Origin: Bacteroidota bacterium
GTDB lineage: Bacteria > Bacteroidota > Bacteroidia > Bacteroidales > Paludibacteraceae
DNA: 64,000 nucleotides
Reading direction: 5' to 3'
Assembly: GCA_030706455.1 (NCBI GenBank)
Contig: JAUZOL010000001.1
Coordinates: 124,001-188,000, forward strand
A program made the translations under genes and the position numbers. Position 1 is the first letter of the stretch; each line of letters opens with the position of its first letter. A model generated the notes under the pieces. It did no database searches. It saw only the letters and a list, made by a program, of their open reading frames with translations, and was not told the origin of the DNA. Below are positions 1 to 7,985 of the stretch, piece after piece.

Positions 1-3000
1 CTCAACAACACCTCCGTGCATCTGCACGTATTCGCTGACAATATGCAGGCCGATTCCACTACCTGTTTTATCCTGCTTTTGCGGAGCCTGATAAAAACGC
101 TCGAACACATGTCTTTTTTCCGCGTCGCTAATACCGGAGCCTGTATCAGAAATACGGATACAGGCATTATTGTCCTGTCTGGATATGCTCACCTTTACAG
201 CTCCTCCGTCAGGTGTATACTTAAATGCATTCGAAAGCAGGTTGATTACGATTTTCTGTACCTTATCAGGATCAAATCGCATCGGAAGAGTATCGACATC
301 CGTTGTCAACATAAAGTCTATTTTCCTATCGGCTGCATACATCTGAAATGAAGAATACACTCCTCTGATAAAGCTAACCAAATCCTCGCTTCTGAGTTTG
401 AGTGTCTCTGCACCGACATCCAGCTTTCTAAAGTCCAGCAACGAATTGATTAATTGCAACAACTGCTCTGCGTTCTTGTGCATTGTCTGAAGTGTTTTCC
501 GCAGCTTTTCATCCGACACTTCATTTAACATGATTTGAATTGGAGTAATAATCAACGTAAGTGGTGTACGCAAATCATGACTTATATTCGTAAAGAATTT
601 CAATTTCATTTCATTGAGATTCATAGCCTGCTCATGCTCTATCTGCATTTTTTGTTGCTCCAGCTTAGTCCGATGATGACGTTTAGTCCGTTTAATGATA
701 TACAGTAACAGCGAGATCAACAGTATTATATAAATCACTATGGCTTCCCACGACAAATAAAACGGAGGTAAGACTCGAATATCCAACACAACCGGATCTT
801 CATTCCACACGCCATCGCTATTACATGCTTTGATTAACAGACGATAACTACCCGGAGGCAAGGCTGAGAATTCAATTTTATTTTCTTTCGTAAACAGCCA
901 TTGATTCGTGAAGCCTTCCAATTTATAAGCATATTTTACCTTATCGGCATGAAGTAAATCTCCGGTAGTAAAATAAAACGCGATCAGTTGATCATCATAT
1001 CTGAATGTCAACTCAGATGTTTTTTCCAATGAACAATGAAGAAACTTATGACTATGGTACAACGAATCAACCTCAATCACCTGATTCGCCACCCTAAGTT
1101 CCGTAAAAACGACATTAGCAAGCGGGCGCTTTTTTTCCGCCATTTTATTGGAATATATCAGCGTACATCCGTCGGCATCACCCAACAAAATATTTCCGTT
1201 CCGCAGTTTACATAAAGAATGGTTATTGAAACTATTACTTTTCAGTCCATCTTTGACGGAAAAATTTCTGCAGGCAAAAGTCAAATTCCCTGCTTTATTA
1301 TTGCTCTCTGAAATTATAGACATCCCATTGCTGGTAGTAACCACAATATTCCCATATCCATCTTCAACAATACCCCTGATAATATCATCGCATAATCCCG
1401 TTTCCTTATCCAGATAATAAAGGGTATCCTGCTTCAAATCCCAAATGGTTATTCCCTGCAAATGTCCCAGCCACAAGCGGCCTTTCTTGTCCTTAAAGAT
1501 AGTTGATATGTAGGGTTGCCTGAATTTTTGCGTTCCATGTGCATTGCCGAAATACGACACCTTTTTACCATTCAGGACATTCTTAATATAAAGACCATAA
1601 GCTGTTCCGACATACAAATTGTTTCCTCCGTCATAATATGTATTCTGAGGGTATTTGACCTCCATCCCAACTCTCTCCGGACAAAATCTTCTGGTATCGG
1701 GCTGAAAGCATTGAACTCTTCCGGCCAGAGCACCTATCCACAAATTTCCATAACGATCTTCCTGCAAACTCCAGATATTATTATCCGACAAGTTGCTATT
1801 TGCCGTTGTAAACTGAGTAATAGTACCATGGTCATAGCAAAACAGACCATTCTGATATGTCCCGATCCACATTCTTCCTTTCTTATCTTCAAGTAAAGAG
1901 ACGATTGCAAAGTTTGGAAATGAGAATTTCTGCATTGGATTGTTTACGCCTCCATTCTGTATAAAAATTCCATTGCCGTCAGTTCCATACCATATATTTC
2001 CTTTCTTATCTTCGAGAATAGCACTCACATCTCTGCATCCGGGAGACTGTATATTTACAATATTCTGAAAACTCTCATGAAAGTAAGATATCCCCATCTT
2101 GTCGTGTCCCAGCCAGATTGTTCCGTTATTATCCCTGTAAATGCAATCAACATTATTAGAGGCTATTGAAGTGTATAAGTAAGGATCATTCTTAATATTT
2201 CTGATTGCATCTTTGTTTTTATCATACACAAAAATGCCTTTATGATCCGTGCCAATCCAAACATTACCGTTGCCATCATCCATAACGCTCTGCACCACAT
2301 TTGTCTGAGTTGTGATGGTAGAATTCAAAGCGATTCTCTTCCATATCTGGCTTGAGTTTCGCCTATAATAAAGCAGATTGGATTTACTTGAGAAAAGCCA
2401 CAGACCGAAATTAGTGTCCGCGTAAATTTTATTATAATTACCAAATATATCTCCCTTAACAAAATCCGGAATATCAATTCTTGACAGTCTGCCGCTAAAT
2501 TTTCCAACTTGAAACAACGCACCTTCCTTAGTTATAACATACAGGCTTTCTTCATTATCACTTATACCAATACTGGAATAATCCGACACCGACAACGTGT
2601 TCTTTATGATTTTAACGATATTGTTTTTATAGTTATAATAATATATCCGGCCATCACTAAACACCCATAAATTATGGTTGATATCAATATAAATTTTATA
2701 ATTACGCTCAATAGTTATAGAATACTTCTTCAAAAATCCCGGAATATCGGCAATGAACTGATCTTTTAATTTTGAATAAACCACATACCCATGCCCTATA
2801 TCAACCCAGATATCGCCTTTTGCATCTTCACTCAATCCCACTATATCATTATATGACAACACATTGCTATTAGCTTCACGAATAGGATAAATTTTAAAAC
2901 GATAGCCATCATACCTGTTCAGGCCAGCTTCGGTTCCAATCCACAAAAATCCGCTTCTATCCCGCAAAATGGTATACACATGACTATTTGAAAGACCATC

Positions 3001-3102
3001 AACTGTTGATAAATGATGGAATACATAATCCGTTTGTCCTTTCGCTTCGAAAAACAAAAAGACAAAAAAAACAAACGCCGGCAAGAAGCGCATATTCTTC
3101 AT
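1..3102 (-). CDS. Hybrid two-component system sensor kinase (HTCS), C-terminus off window
   Basis: Translating the minus strand from ATG at 3102 gives 1034 codons open to the window edge. A signal peptide (MKNMRFLPAFVFFVF...) is followed by many beta-propeller repeats of the type GNVWIGTD, GRMWIGTYQNG and GNLWIGALAG (about residues 30-690). Next come a Y_Y_Y domain (about 700-765), one membrane helix near 786-806, a HisKA helix with FFTNISHDLRTPLTLI (His near 841), and HATPase motifs INLLSNAFKY and DTGSGISD. The kinase domain is cut just after GSGIGLHIVSEYVQMHGG, so the receiver and AraC domains expected of this family lie outside. HTCS proteins sense oligosaccharides in the periplasm and activate polysaccharide-utilisation loci, which fits the GH88, DUF2264 and SGNH genes at the other end of the window. 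Confidence 0.93.
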   Translation of the reverse strand, partial: MKNMRFLPAFVFFVFLFFEAKGQTDYVFHHLSTVDGLSNSHVYTILRDRSGFLWIGTEAGLNRYDGYRFKIYPIREANSNVLSYNDIVGLSEDAKGDIWVDIGHGYVVYSKLKDQFIADIPGFLKKYSITIERNYKIYIDINHNLWVFSDGRIYYYNYKNNIVKIIKNTLSVSDYSSIGISDNEESLYVITKEGALFQVGKFSGRLSRIDIPDFVKGDIFGNYNKIYADTNFGLWLFSSKSNLLYYRRNSSQIWKRIALNSTITTQTNVVQSVMDDGNGNVWIGTDHKGIFVYDKNKDAIRNIKNDPYLYTSIASNNVDCIYRDNNGTIWLGHDKMGISYFHESFQNIVNIQSPGCRDVSAILEDKKGNIWYGTDGNGIFIQNGGVNNPMQKFSFPNFAIVSLLEDKKGRMWIGTYQNGLFCYDHGTITQFTTANSNLSDNNIWSLQEDRYGNLWIGALAGRVQCFQPDTRRFCPERVGMEVKYPQNTYYDGGNNLYVGTAYGLYIKNVLNGKKVSYFGNAHGTQKFRQPYISTIFKDKKGRLWLGHLQGITIWDLKQDTLYYLDKETGLCDDIIRGIVEDGYGNIVVTTSNGMSIISESNNKAGNLTFACRNFSVKDGLKSNSFNNHSLCKLRNGNILLGDADGCTLIYSNKMAEKKRPLANVVFTELRVANQVIEVDSLYHSHKFLHCSLEKTSELTFRYDDQLIAFYFTTGDLLHADKVKYAYKLEGFTNQWLFTKENKIEFSALPPGSYRLLIKACNSDGVWNEDPVVLDIRVLPPFYLSWEAIVIYIILLISLLLYIIKRTKRHHRTKLEQQKMQIEHEQAMNLNEMKLKFFTNISHDLRTPLTLIITPIQIMLNEVSDEKLRKTLQTMHKNAEQLLQLINSLLDFRKLDVGAETLKLRSEDLVSFIRGVYSSFQMYAADRKIDFMLTTDVDTLPMRFDPDKVQKIVINLLSNAFKYTPDGGAVKVSISRQDNNACIRISDTGSGISDAEKRHVFERFYQAPQKQDKTGSGIGLHIVSEYVQMHGGVVE

Positions 3103-3106
3103 AGTA

Positions 3107-3175
3107 TTACTTAGCCAAATTAAAAATTACAAAGCCAAAGATACCATTAAATCTATCACTTACTTAGCCAAATTA
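3107..3175. repeat. 16-bp direct repeat in HTCS promoter region
   Basis: The sequence TTACTTAGCCAAATTA occurs exactly at 3107-3122 and again at 3160-3175, 53 bp apart. The copies bracket the predicted minus-strand -7 box of the sensor kinase gene. Such spacing could mark a regulator site, but that is inference. Confidence 0.6.
3136..3143 (-). promoter_or_regulatory. Bacteroidetes -7 box of HTCS gene
   Basis: On the minus strand this reads TATCTTTG, a match to the Bacteroidetes -7 consensus TAnnTTTG, about 34 bp upstream of the ATG at 3102. A TTTG on the same strand near 3173-3170 could be the -33 element, although the spacing is wider than usual. Confidence 0.5.
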
Positions 3176-3402
3176 GGAATAAAACAGCCGTTTATGTTTC
3201 CTATACATGCACTTATGGTCTTTTCGGGAGATATTAAACGGTATTTTGACAAAACATTACATTCAAGGCGTATAAGAAGACTCCGGCGAAAGCACATTCA
3301 GTCTACTTTCACCATACAATATTGATATTTAATAATATACAAACTAGTTTCACAACATTCGATTTGCCGAATATCATTGAATCAGTTTTAAAAGTAGCAA
3401 AC

Positions 3403-3450
3403 AAAAAAAACCGAATAAAACATTGAAATTCAATATCTTATTCGGTTTTT
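3403..3450. terminator. Bidirectional hairpin terminator
   Basis: Arms AAAACCGAATAA (3407-3418) and TTATTCGGTTTT (3438-3449) enclose a smaller palindrome, ATTGAAATTCAAT. An A-run lies to the left and a T-run to the right, so it could terminate transcription from either side. Read on the minus strand it directly follows the tRNA-like 3' end at 3459-3485, the position expected of a tRNA terminator. Confidence 0.7.
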
Positions 3451-3458
3451 AAAACTAT

Positions 3459-3485
3459 TGCGGAAAGCGAGGATTTTGAACCTGG
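3459..3485 (-). other. tRNA-like 3' end, possible ICE attachment-site remnant
   Basis: On the minus strand this stretch looks like a T-arm plus acceptor 3' strand: GGTTCAAAATCCTCG followed by CTTTCCGCA. No matching anticodon or D-arm lies upstream, so there is no complete tRNA here. Many Bacteroides ICEs insert at the 3' end of a tRNA gene and leave such a fragment at one junction. If so, the element would extend to the right from here and an intact tRNA should lie at its other end. I find none before 60326, so the call is tentative. Confidence 0.35.
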
Positions 3486-3760
3486 CTATTTTAATCCCTT
3501 ATATTCAATTAAATAATGTATGTATCTTTATTTCAAGGTTACGAATTAGCAAAGCTTTTTTCGCATCTTTGTCTATCAGTGGCAGTCATCAGTCTGCATG
3601 TATAACGGGTTCAAAGTTACTAAAATTCTCGGATAAGATAACTATCTTATCCTCAAATATTACGTGCAAGGTGCATGTATCTATATATAGATACATGCAC
3701 CTTGCACTAAATTTGAAAAGCAATTTGACTTGAAGGAATTTTAGATTTTGGTTTTGTGTC
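3486..3760. other. Intergenic region between att-like site and ardA
   Basis: No credible gene is seen. The stretch holds the 44-bp perfect palindrome at 3664-3707. A plus-strand catctttg near 3563-3570 resembles a -7 box but has no gene behind it. Short ORFs crossing this stretch have no recognisable content. Confidence 0.5.
3664..3707. repeat. 44-bp perfect palindrome
   Basis: Both strands read identically from GTGCAAGGTGCATGTATC through the centre TATATATA to GATACATGCACCTTGCAC, with no unpaired centre. It lies about 55 bp past the ardA stop codon. No T-run follows on either side, so it is not a textbook terminator. It could be a protein-binding or cruciform site near the element end. Confidence 0.85.
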
Positions 3761-4288
3761 TCACGAATTGCGAAACACAAAACCATCTTCAAACCAGTAG
3801 TCGCCGATAAATAAATCACGGGCAAATTTTTCATAATCGAAGTACGTTTTTGCAAACTCGGGTAAATCGTAGCATTCTTCAACGAGATCATATGCGTAAT
3901 CTTCTTCATCTTTGTATTCACCTTGATAATCGTCTTCAAACGATGAAATCAAGCTTGTAATATCCTCATTAGTGATATCGCGACTGGTATAATCAAGCCA
4001 TACAGAGAATGCTTCCTGTTGCGTTTCGCTCAAGTCCGATACAGCTTCTATTATTTCAAAAGCATTATCAACCAGCCAACTTTCGCCGATAAGTGACGAA
4101 GGAATGTTTTCCCAATCCTGAAACATAAGTTCCGGGTCGGCTTCGTCGATATGCAATTGACGGCAAGCTTCATAAAATTCATCTCTGCCGGAATAATCCG
4201 ATAAATCCATCCATTTTCCGAAGAGCGATCCTTCGTTGTACTTGGCATATGTGCCCACATAAATCCGTGCTTCCGATAAGTTTTCCAT
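3761..4288 (-). CDS. ardA: ArdA-family antirestriction protein
   Basis: 175 aa. ArdA proteins are acidic B-DNA mimics that occupy type I restriction-modification enzymes and protect incoming conjugative DNA. The N-terminus carries the family hallmark IYVGTYAKYNEGSLFGKW and DLSDY, the length matches the family (about 165-180 aa), and the protein is rich in Asp and Glu (for example SSFEDDYQGEYKDEEDYA). Regulatory DNA upstream (4321-4450) resembles a second copy at 52207-52333. The gene is transcribed away from the defence island. Carriage beside a type I-like methylase operon suggests it guards the element against host systems during entry, though compatibility with the element's own system is untested. 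Confidence 0.93.
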   Translation of the reverse strand: MENLSEARIYVGTYAKYNEGSLFGKWMDLSDYSGRDEFYEACRQLHIDEADPELMFQDWENIPSSLIGESWLVDNAFEIIEAVSDLSETQQEAFSVWLDYTSRDITNEDITSLISSFEDDYQGEYKDEEDYAYDLVEECYDLPEFAKTYFDYEKFARDLFIGDYWFEDGFVFRNS

Positions 4289-4320
4289 GACTTACATTTT
4301 TAAAATTTATCCGACCATAT

Positions 4321-4450
4321 GGTCATTTTGTTTTCATGGGCAACTCCGGTGTAGGGATTAGGTCAAAGCAAGTTTTTTTGCGATAAAATACGCTCGCTAA
4401 CTCAAAAAGAGGAAGATTTTTCGTCAAAACGGGCAACCGCTTGAACTTGT
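4321..4450. repeat. Non-coding repeat, copy A (partner at 52207-52333)
   Basis: This stretch aligns with 52207-52333 in the same orientation. Shared blocks include GGTC.TTTTGTT..CAT.GGCAA, GCAAGTTTTT, AAATACGCTC, GAGGAAGATTTT, CGTCAAAAC and GCTTGAACTTGT. In both places it lies directly upstream of a minus-strand gene, so it may be a shared promoter/leader or a structured RNA. No ORF is conserved between the copies. The rest of 4289-4760 holds a -7 box at 4711 and no recognised gene. Confidence 0.7.
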
Positions 4451-4710
4451 TTGACCGTCATAGTCCCGCAAACACATTTGCCCGGTGAATGCAAATGGCT
4501 CTTGTGGTAGAACATCAAGGAAGGAAGTCATCAAACCTGGAAGCGATGGCGTGGTAGTAGACACAAGTAATCACACAAGTGAGATCTTGGGAATAGATGC
4601 AAATTTGAGATTTTACCATTGAGTTGATACATAGAAGGACATCCACTGCCAAAGAGAAGCCAAACCATTCCAGGACACTTGGAATCCTTTCCTTTCCGAA
4701 CTTATCCCGA

Positions 4711-4718
4711 TACTTTTG
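4711..4718 (+). promoter_or_regulatory. -7 box upstream of DUF4099/DUF3945 gene
   Basis: TACTTTTG matches TAnnTTTG and lies 43 bp before the ATG at 4761. A small inverted repeat ATTCCA...TGGAAT lies about 40 bp further upstream. Confidence 0.4.
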
Positions 4719-4760
4719 TCTTGCATTAATAGTGATGCAAGAACTTAAAGCGCAAAAAGT

Positions 4761-6146
4761 ATGGACGGAAAATCAAATGACCAAGACGTTCTGTTGGTTA
4801 AAGAAAAAGATAAGGATACGGTGAAAATCGTTGCCGGTATTGAAAATGACGGGACACCGAAAACAGTGGAATCCTATCAAGAAAATGAGCCTCAGTTTTT
4901 GAAAATCGACAAACATGGCAATGTATTGGATAACTTTATGTCGAACTATATGAGACAATACAAGGATCCGACTCACTTTCAATTCTTCAAAGCTCCACTT
5001 AACAAGGATGAAGAAGTGGCGAAACAATTACAGGAGGCTTTCAAAAATCCGAATGATCCTAGCTGTAAAGAATTTACCGACTTACACAAGGTAGAACCCG
5101 TAAACCAAACACAAAAACAATCAGATTATACCATAGACAAAGGTCGTATTGACTGGACTCAACTGGAACGACTGGGCGTCACACGAGAAACCCTTGAACG
5201 AACAAAGAGTCTGGAGGCAATGTTAAACCGCCAGAAATCTCCGGTACTAATACCCATTACAGCTAAATTCGACGAAACAGTACTACGAACCGATGCCCGG
5301 TTATCATTTCGGGAAACATCTGATGGAAAATTAACCTTGGCTATTCACGCTATCCATAAAGAGCCGGAGCTGAACAAACCATATTTCGGGATACGATTTA
5401 CAGATGAAGACAAGCACAATCTACTGACTACGGGTAATCTTGGGCGGGTAGTTAATGCAGAATACAAGCAAGGAGAAAAGACTCCGGTATTTATCTCTGT
5501 TGATAGACTGACAAACGAATTGGTTGCCCTACGAGCCGACAAAATAAATATCCCTGCAAACATCAAAGGTATCTCATTGGACGAATATCAAAAACAAAAC
5601 TTAGCAGAAGGAAAAGAAGTGTACCTGGAAGGTATGCTCTCAAAAAGCGGGAAAGAATTTTCTGCCTATGCTCAGATCAATGCCGATAAAAGAGGTCTTG
5701 AATTTCACTTTAACAGTCAATTCCCTCATATTCAGAATCAAACACAACAATATCAAGGTAACAATGAAGTCCGTATTCCCAAGACTTTGCTCGGAGCTGA
5801 AATTTCAGAAATACAACAAGAACAGCTCCGTGAAGGCAAGACAGTTTACATTGCCGGGATGAAAGATGAGAAAGGTGGAGATTTCAATGCTTATGTGAAA
5901 GTGAACAACGAAAAAGGCAAACTGGATTTTTTTAAGTGGAATCCCGAGAAATCAAACGCCAAAGAAGTTATGCCTGATAATAAAAGTAAAACACAGGTGA
6001 CTGTTAACAATAATAGTACAAATAATGAATTTACAACAAAAGATGATAAGTCCTTTAAAAGTGGACAGTCCCAATCAACCGGAAAACAATCAAATGGATT
6101 AGAAAAAGAAAAAGTTCACAAAACCAAACAAAAAATTAAGGCATAA
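4761..6146 (+). CDS. DUF4099/DUF3945 domain ICE protein
   Basis: 461 aa. The N-terminal 110 residues resemble the leader found on these ICE proteins. The middle (about 125-190, DYTIDKGRIDWTQLERLGV) is DUF4099-like. It is followed by two DUF3945-like units with the repeated pattern GISLDEYQKQNLAEGKEVYLEGM and ISEIQQEQLREGKTVYIAGM (quoted in part), each ending in a FNAYVKVN/FSAYAQIN strand. The tail (about 395-461) is Lys, Asn and Ser rich. These proteins are common in Bacteroides conjugative elements, usually near DNA-processing genes; their biochemical role is unknown. A strong hairpin follows at 6169-6217, separating this gene from the defence operon. Confidence 0.85.
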   Translation: MDGKSNDQDVLLVKEKDKDTVKIVAGIENDGTPKTVESYQENEPQFLKIDKHGNVLDNFMSNYMRQYKDPTHFQFFKAPLNKDEEVAKQLQEAFKNPNDPSCKEFTDLHKVEPVNQTQKQSDYTIDKGRIDWTQLERLGVTRETLERTKSLEAMLNRQKSPVLIPITAKFDETVLRTDARLSFRETSDGKLTLAIHAIHKEPELNKPYFGIRFTDEDKHNLLTTGNLGRVVNAEYKQGEKTPVFISVDRLTNELVALRADKINIPANIKGISLDEYQKQNLAEGKEVYLEGMLSKSGKEFSAYAQINADKRGLEFHFNSQFPHIQNQTQQYQGNNEVRIPKTLLGAEISEIQQEQLREGKTVYIAGMKDEKGGDFNAYVKVNNEKGKLDFFKWNPEKSNAKEVMPDNKSKTQVTVNNNSTNNEFTTKDDKSFKSGQSQSTGKQSNGLEKEKVHKTKQKIKA

Positions 6147-6168
6147 TTACAACATTTCCATATTCAAT

Positions 6169-6217
6169 AATAGCACCTCAAATAACTTATAGAGTATTAG
6201 TTATTTGAGGTGCTATT
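6169..6217. terminator. Hairpin terminator after DUF3945 gene
   Basis: Perfect 19-bp arms, AATAGCACCTCAAATAACT at 6169-6187 and its complement at 6199-6217, are separated by 11 bp and followed by TTAATAA. It is strong enough to insulate the defence operon from upstream transcription. Confidence 0.85.
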
Positions 6218-6307
6218 TTAATAAATGAACTTTCTTTGATTAACACAGTATTTTAGCTCACCCCAGAAGTTGACATTTATTTAGATATTATTGTTTACGC
6301 CAAATAT

Positions 6308-6358
6308 GTTCATTATATTTGCGCGTTCATTGTCAATGAACGATTCATTTTATTGAAC
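6308..6358 (+). promoter_or_regulatory. Defence-operon promoter with palindromic operator array
   Basis: A -7 box TATATTTG at 6314-6321 precedes the first gene of the operon by about 50 bp. Around it are repeated half-sites: GTTCATT at 6308-6314, the palindrome CGTTCATTG-T-CAATGAACG at 6324-6342 covering the expected transcription start, and TTCA...TGAA at 6344-6357. The first gene encodes an AbiEi-type winged-helix protein, and AbiEi antitoxins repress their own promoters through inverted repeats. Autorepression from this array is therefore a reasonable inference. Confidence 0.65.
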
Positions 6359-6373
6359 TAATAATAAACCGCT

Positions 6374-7378
6374 ATGTATCCAAACAACGATTATATTCAC
6401 GATGCAAGTGTAGCTTTAGAGCAACTAACCGGACTAAATATCACCATGGAAAGCCGTCGAAGTGAATACGATGGGATCATTGATATTAACGGTCATACGT
6501 TTACGGTCGAAGCAAAAAACGAGTTGCGTAAAGAGAACAAAGGTTTTCTCTATGCCCGTCTCGACGAGCTGAAAGCAAAAACCAAACGCCCTACGCTCAT
6601 TATTGCCAAGTACATTACAAGTGATGTCGCACTCGAACTGCGTGAAAACGGCATAAACTATTTGGATGTAGCCGGCAATTGCTTCATTAAGTACAAAGAA
6701 TTGCTCTTACATATTGTGGGACAGAAAGTACACAAAAAAGAGAAAACCAATCAGGCAAAAGCTTTTCAGGAAGCCGGTATCAAAATTATCTTCAACCTGC
6801 TAAGCAACCCCGATAATTTACAACTATCTTACCGGGAACTGGCAGAGTTGGCCGATGTATCCATAGGTTCTGTAAGCAATGTAATGACTGAGTTGGAAGA
6901 GCAAAATTTTATTCTCAAAACCAAACTAAAACGGGTACTAAAGAATAAACCGGCATTACTCGAACGTTGGGTGGTGGCTTATCAGGATGTACTTCGTCCC
7001 CGATTGCTAAAGAAACAAATGCGTTTTATAAAACCCGAACATACGCAGAACTGGCAAAATCTTCAGATAGACAACGAAGAAGGCATTACGCTCTGGGGAG
7101 CAGAACCGGCAGCAGCAATTCTAACCAATCAGTTAGTTCCGGAGAAATACACTGTCTATACCACCGAAAGCTGGCAAAATCTTGGACAGGAGATTGGATT
7201 AGTACCGGATCCGAATGGCAAAGTAGAAATACTTCAAATATTCTGGAAACAAAACCCGGACAACAGACAAACCACGCCTCCTCTATTGGTCTATGCCGAT
7301 CTGATTGGAAGTGGCTTCAGTCGGAATATCGAAACAGCACAAATAATCTTAGAAAATGAGTTGCAACATATCAAGTAA
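6374..7378 (+). CDS. AbiEi-like protein: nuclease-fold N-terminus plus winged helix
   Basis: 334 aa, first gene of the defence operon. The N-terminus has a PD-(D/E)XK-like signature: Asp33 in EYDGIID and Glu46-Ala-Lys48 in FTVEAKNE. A winged helix follows at about 128-186 (YRELAELADVSIGSVSNVM), then a C-terminal half with WGAEPAAAIL, as in type IV antitoxins of the AbiEi class. It is paired with an AbiEii-like nucleotidyltransferase, now separated by an inserted gene. It probably represses the promoter palindromes at 6308-6358. It may correspond to the HTH component of MADS. Whether the nuclease motif is active cannot be judged from sequence alone. Confidence 0.75.
   Translation: MYPNNDYIHDASVALEQLTGLNITMESRRSEYDGIIDINGHTFTVEAKNELRKENKGFLYARLDELKAKTKRPTLIIAKYITSDVALELRENGINYLDVAGNCFIKYKELLLHIVGQKVHKKEKTNQAKAFQEAGIKIIFNLLSNPDNLQLSYRELAELADVSIGSVSNVMTELEEQNFILKTKLKRVLKNKPALLERWVVAYQDVLRPRLLKKQMRFIKPEHTQNWQNLQIDNEEGITLWGAEPAAAILTNQLVPEKYTVYTTESWQNLGQEIGLVPDPNGKVEILQIFWKQNPDNRQTTPPLLVYADLIGSGFSRNIETAQIILENELQHIK
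7353..7373. repeat. 21-bp direct repeat, left copy flanking inserted gene
   Basis: AAAATGAGTTGCAACATATCA is identical to 7965-7985, 612 bp away. Here it encodes the end of the AbiEi-like protein (ENELQHI). Its other frame begins ATG AGT TGC AAC ATA TCA, exactly the start of the AbiEii-like gene downstream. The original pair therefore overlapped here before the 612-bp insertion. Confidence 0.95.
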
Positions 7379-7402
7379 ATATTTATTAAGGGAGAGTTAT
7401 TT

Positions 7403-7966
7403 ATGAAAAAGATATTTTGCTTGGAAACGGAATGGGATCTGACCAAAACAAAGAAAATGAGAGATAAAACGAGTATTCAACCGCTGCTCACATTTTTAGA
7501 GCAGACTGAAAAAATTGAATATGTTTTTAGAAATGTAGCTTCTCGGACTGATTTGGGTTATTATCTTTCACATCTTAAATATAAAACCTACAATGATTTT
7601 CAAATTGTCTATTTTGCGTTTCATGGAAGTTCTAAAGCAATAGATATACCTTTTGAACCTAACAATCCTTTAACTTTCGACGAACTAGCAGAAATATCAA
7701 ATGGTTTGCTTCATGACAAAATAGTGCATTTTGGCAGTTGCCGAACTTTAAATACGTCTGATCAAAAAATTAGAGAGTTCAAAGAGTCGACTGGTGCAAA
7801 ACTAGTGTCAGGATATACAAAAACAATCGATTTTGTAAGAAGTAGTATTTTGGATATTGCTTATTTTTGTGAATTAGATCGTGCTATAAATTTGGGTACT
7901 ATTGAGAATAAAATGAATAAACGTTACGGAGAATTAATGAAAGATTTAGGTTTTAAAATCATATAA
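7403..7966 (+). CDS. Caspase/CHAT-like protein (DUF6642-like), inserted in operon
   Basis: 187 aa. A His-Cys dyad pattern typical of CHAT/caspase-fold proteases is visible: His74 in IVYFAFHGSS and Cys113 in IVHFGSCRTL, each after a hydrophobic strand, followed by GAKLVSGYTKTIDFV as in CHAT proteins. I recall this family as DUF6642. The gene is more AT-rich than its neighbours and is bracketed by the 21-bp repeats at 7353 and 7965, so it is a later insertion between the AbiEi-like and AbiEii-like genes. Its stop (7964-7966) lies one base before the restored AbiEii-like ATG. A protease effector or regulator role in defence is plausible but inferred. Confidence 0.7.
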   Translation: MKKIFCLETEWDLTKTKKMRDKTSIQPLLTFLEQTEKIEYVFRNVASRTDLGYYLSHLKYKTYNDFQIVYFAFHGSSKAIDIPFEPNNPLTFDELAEISNGLLHDKIVHFGSCRTLNTSDQKIREFKESTGAKLVSGYTKTIDFVRSSILDIAYFCELDRAINLGTIENKMNKRYGELMKDLGFKII

Positions 7967-7985
7967 AATGAGTTGCAACATATCA
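7965..7985. repeat. 21-bp direct repeat, right copy flanking inserted gene
   Basis: Exact copy of 7353-7373. It supplies the ATG and first codons (MSCNIS) of the AbiEii-like gene and overlaps the stop codon of the inserted gene. After one mismatch both copies continue GT. Confidence 0.95.

Noticed and set aside
3589-3939. 116-aa minus-strand ORF over the ardA 3' end
   Set aside because: Overlaps ardA in another frame and runs through the 44-bp palindrome.
4624-4824. 66-aa plus-strand ORF before the DUF4099 gene
   Set aside because: Overlaps the real start in another frame and spans the predicted promoter.
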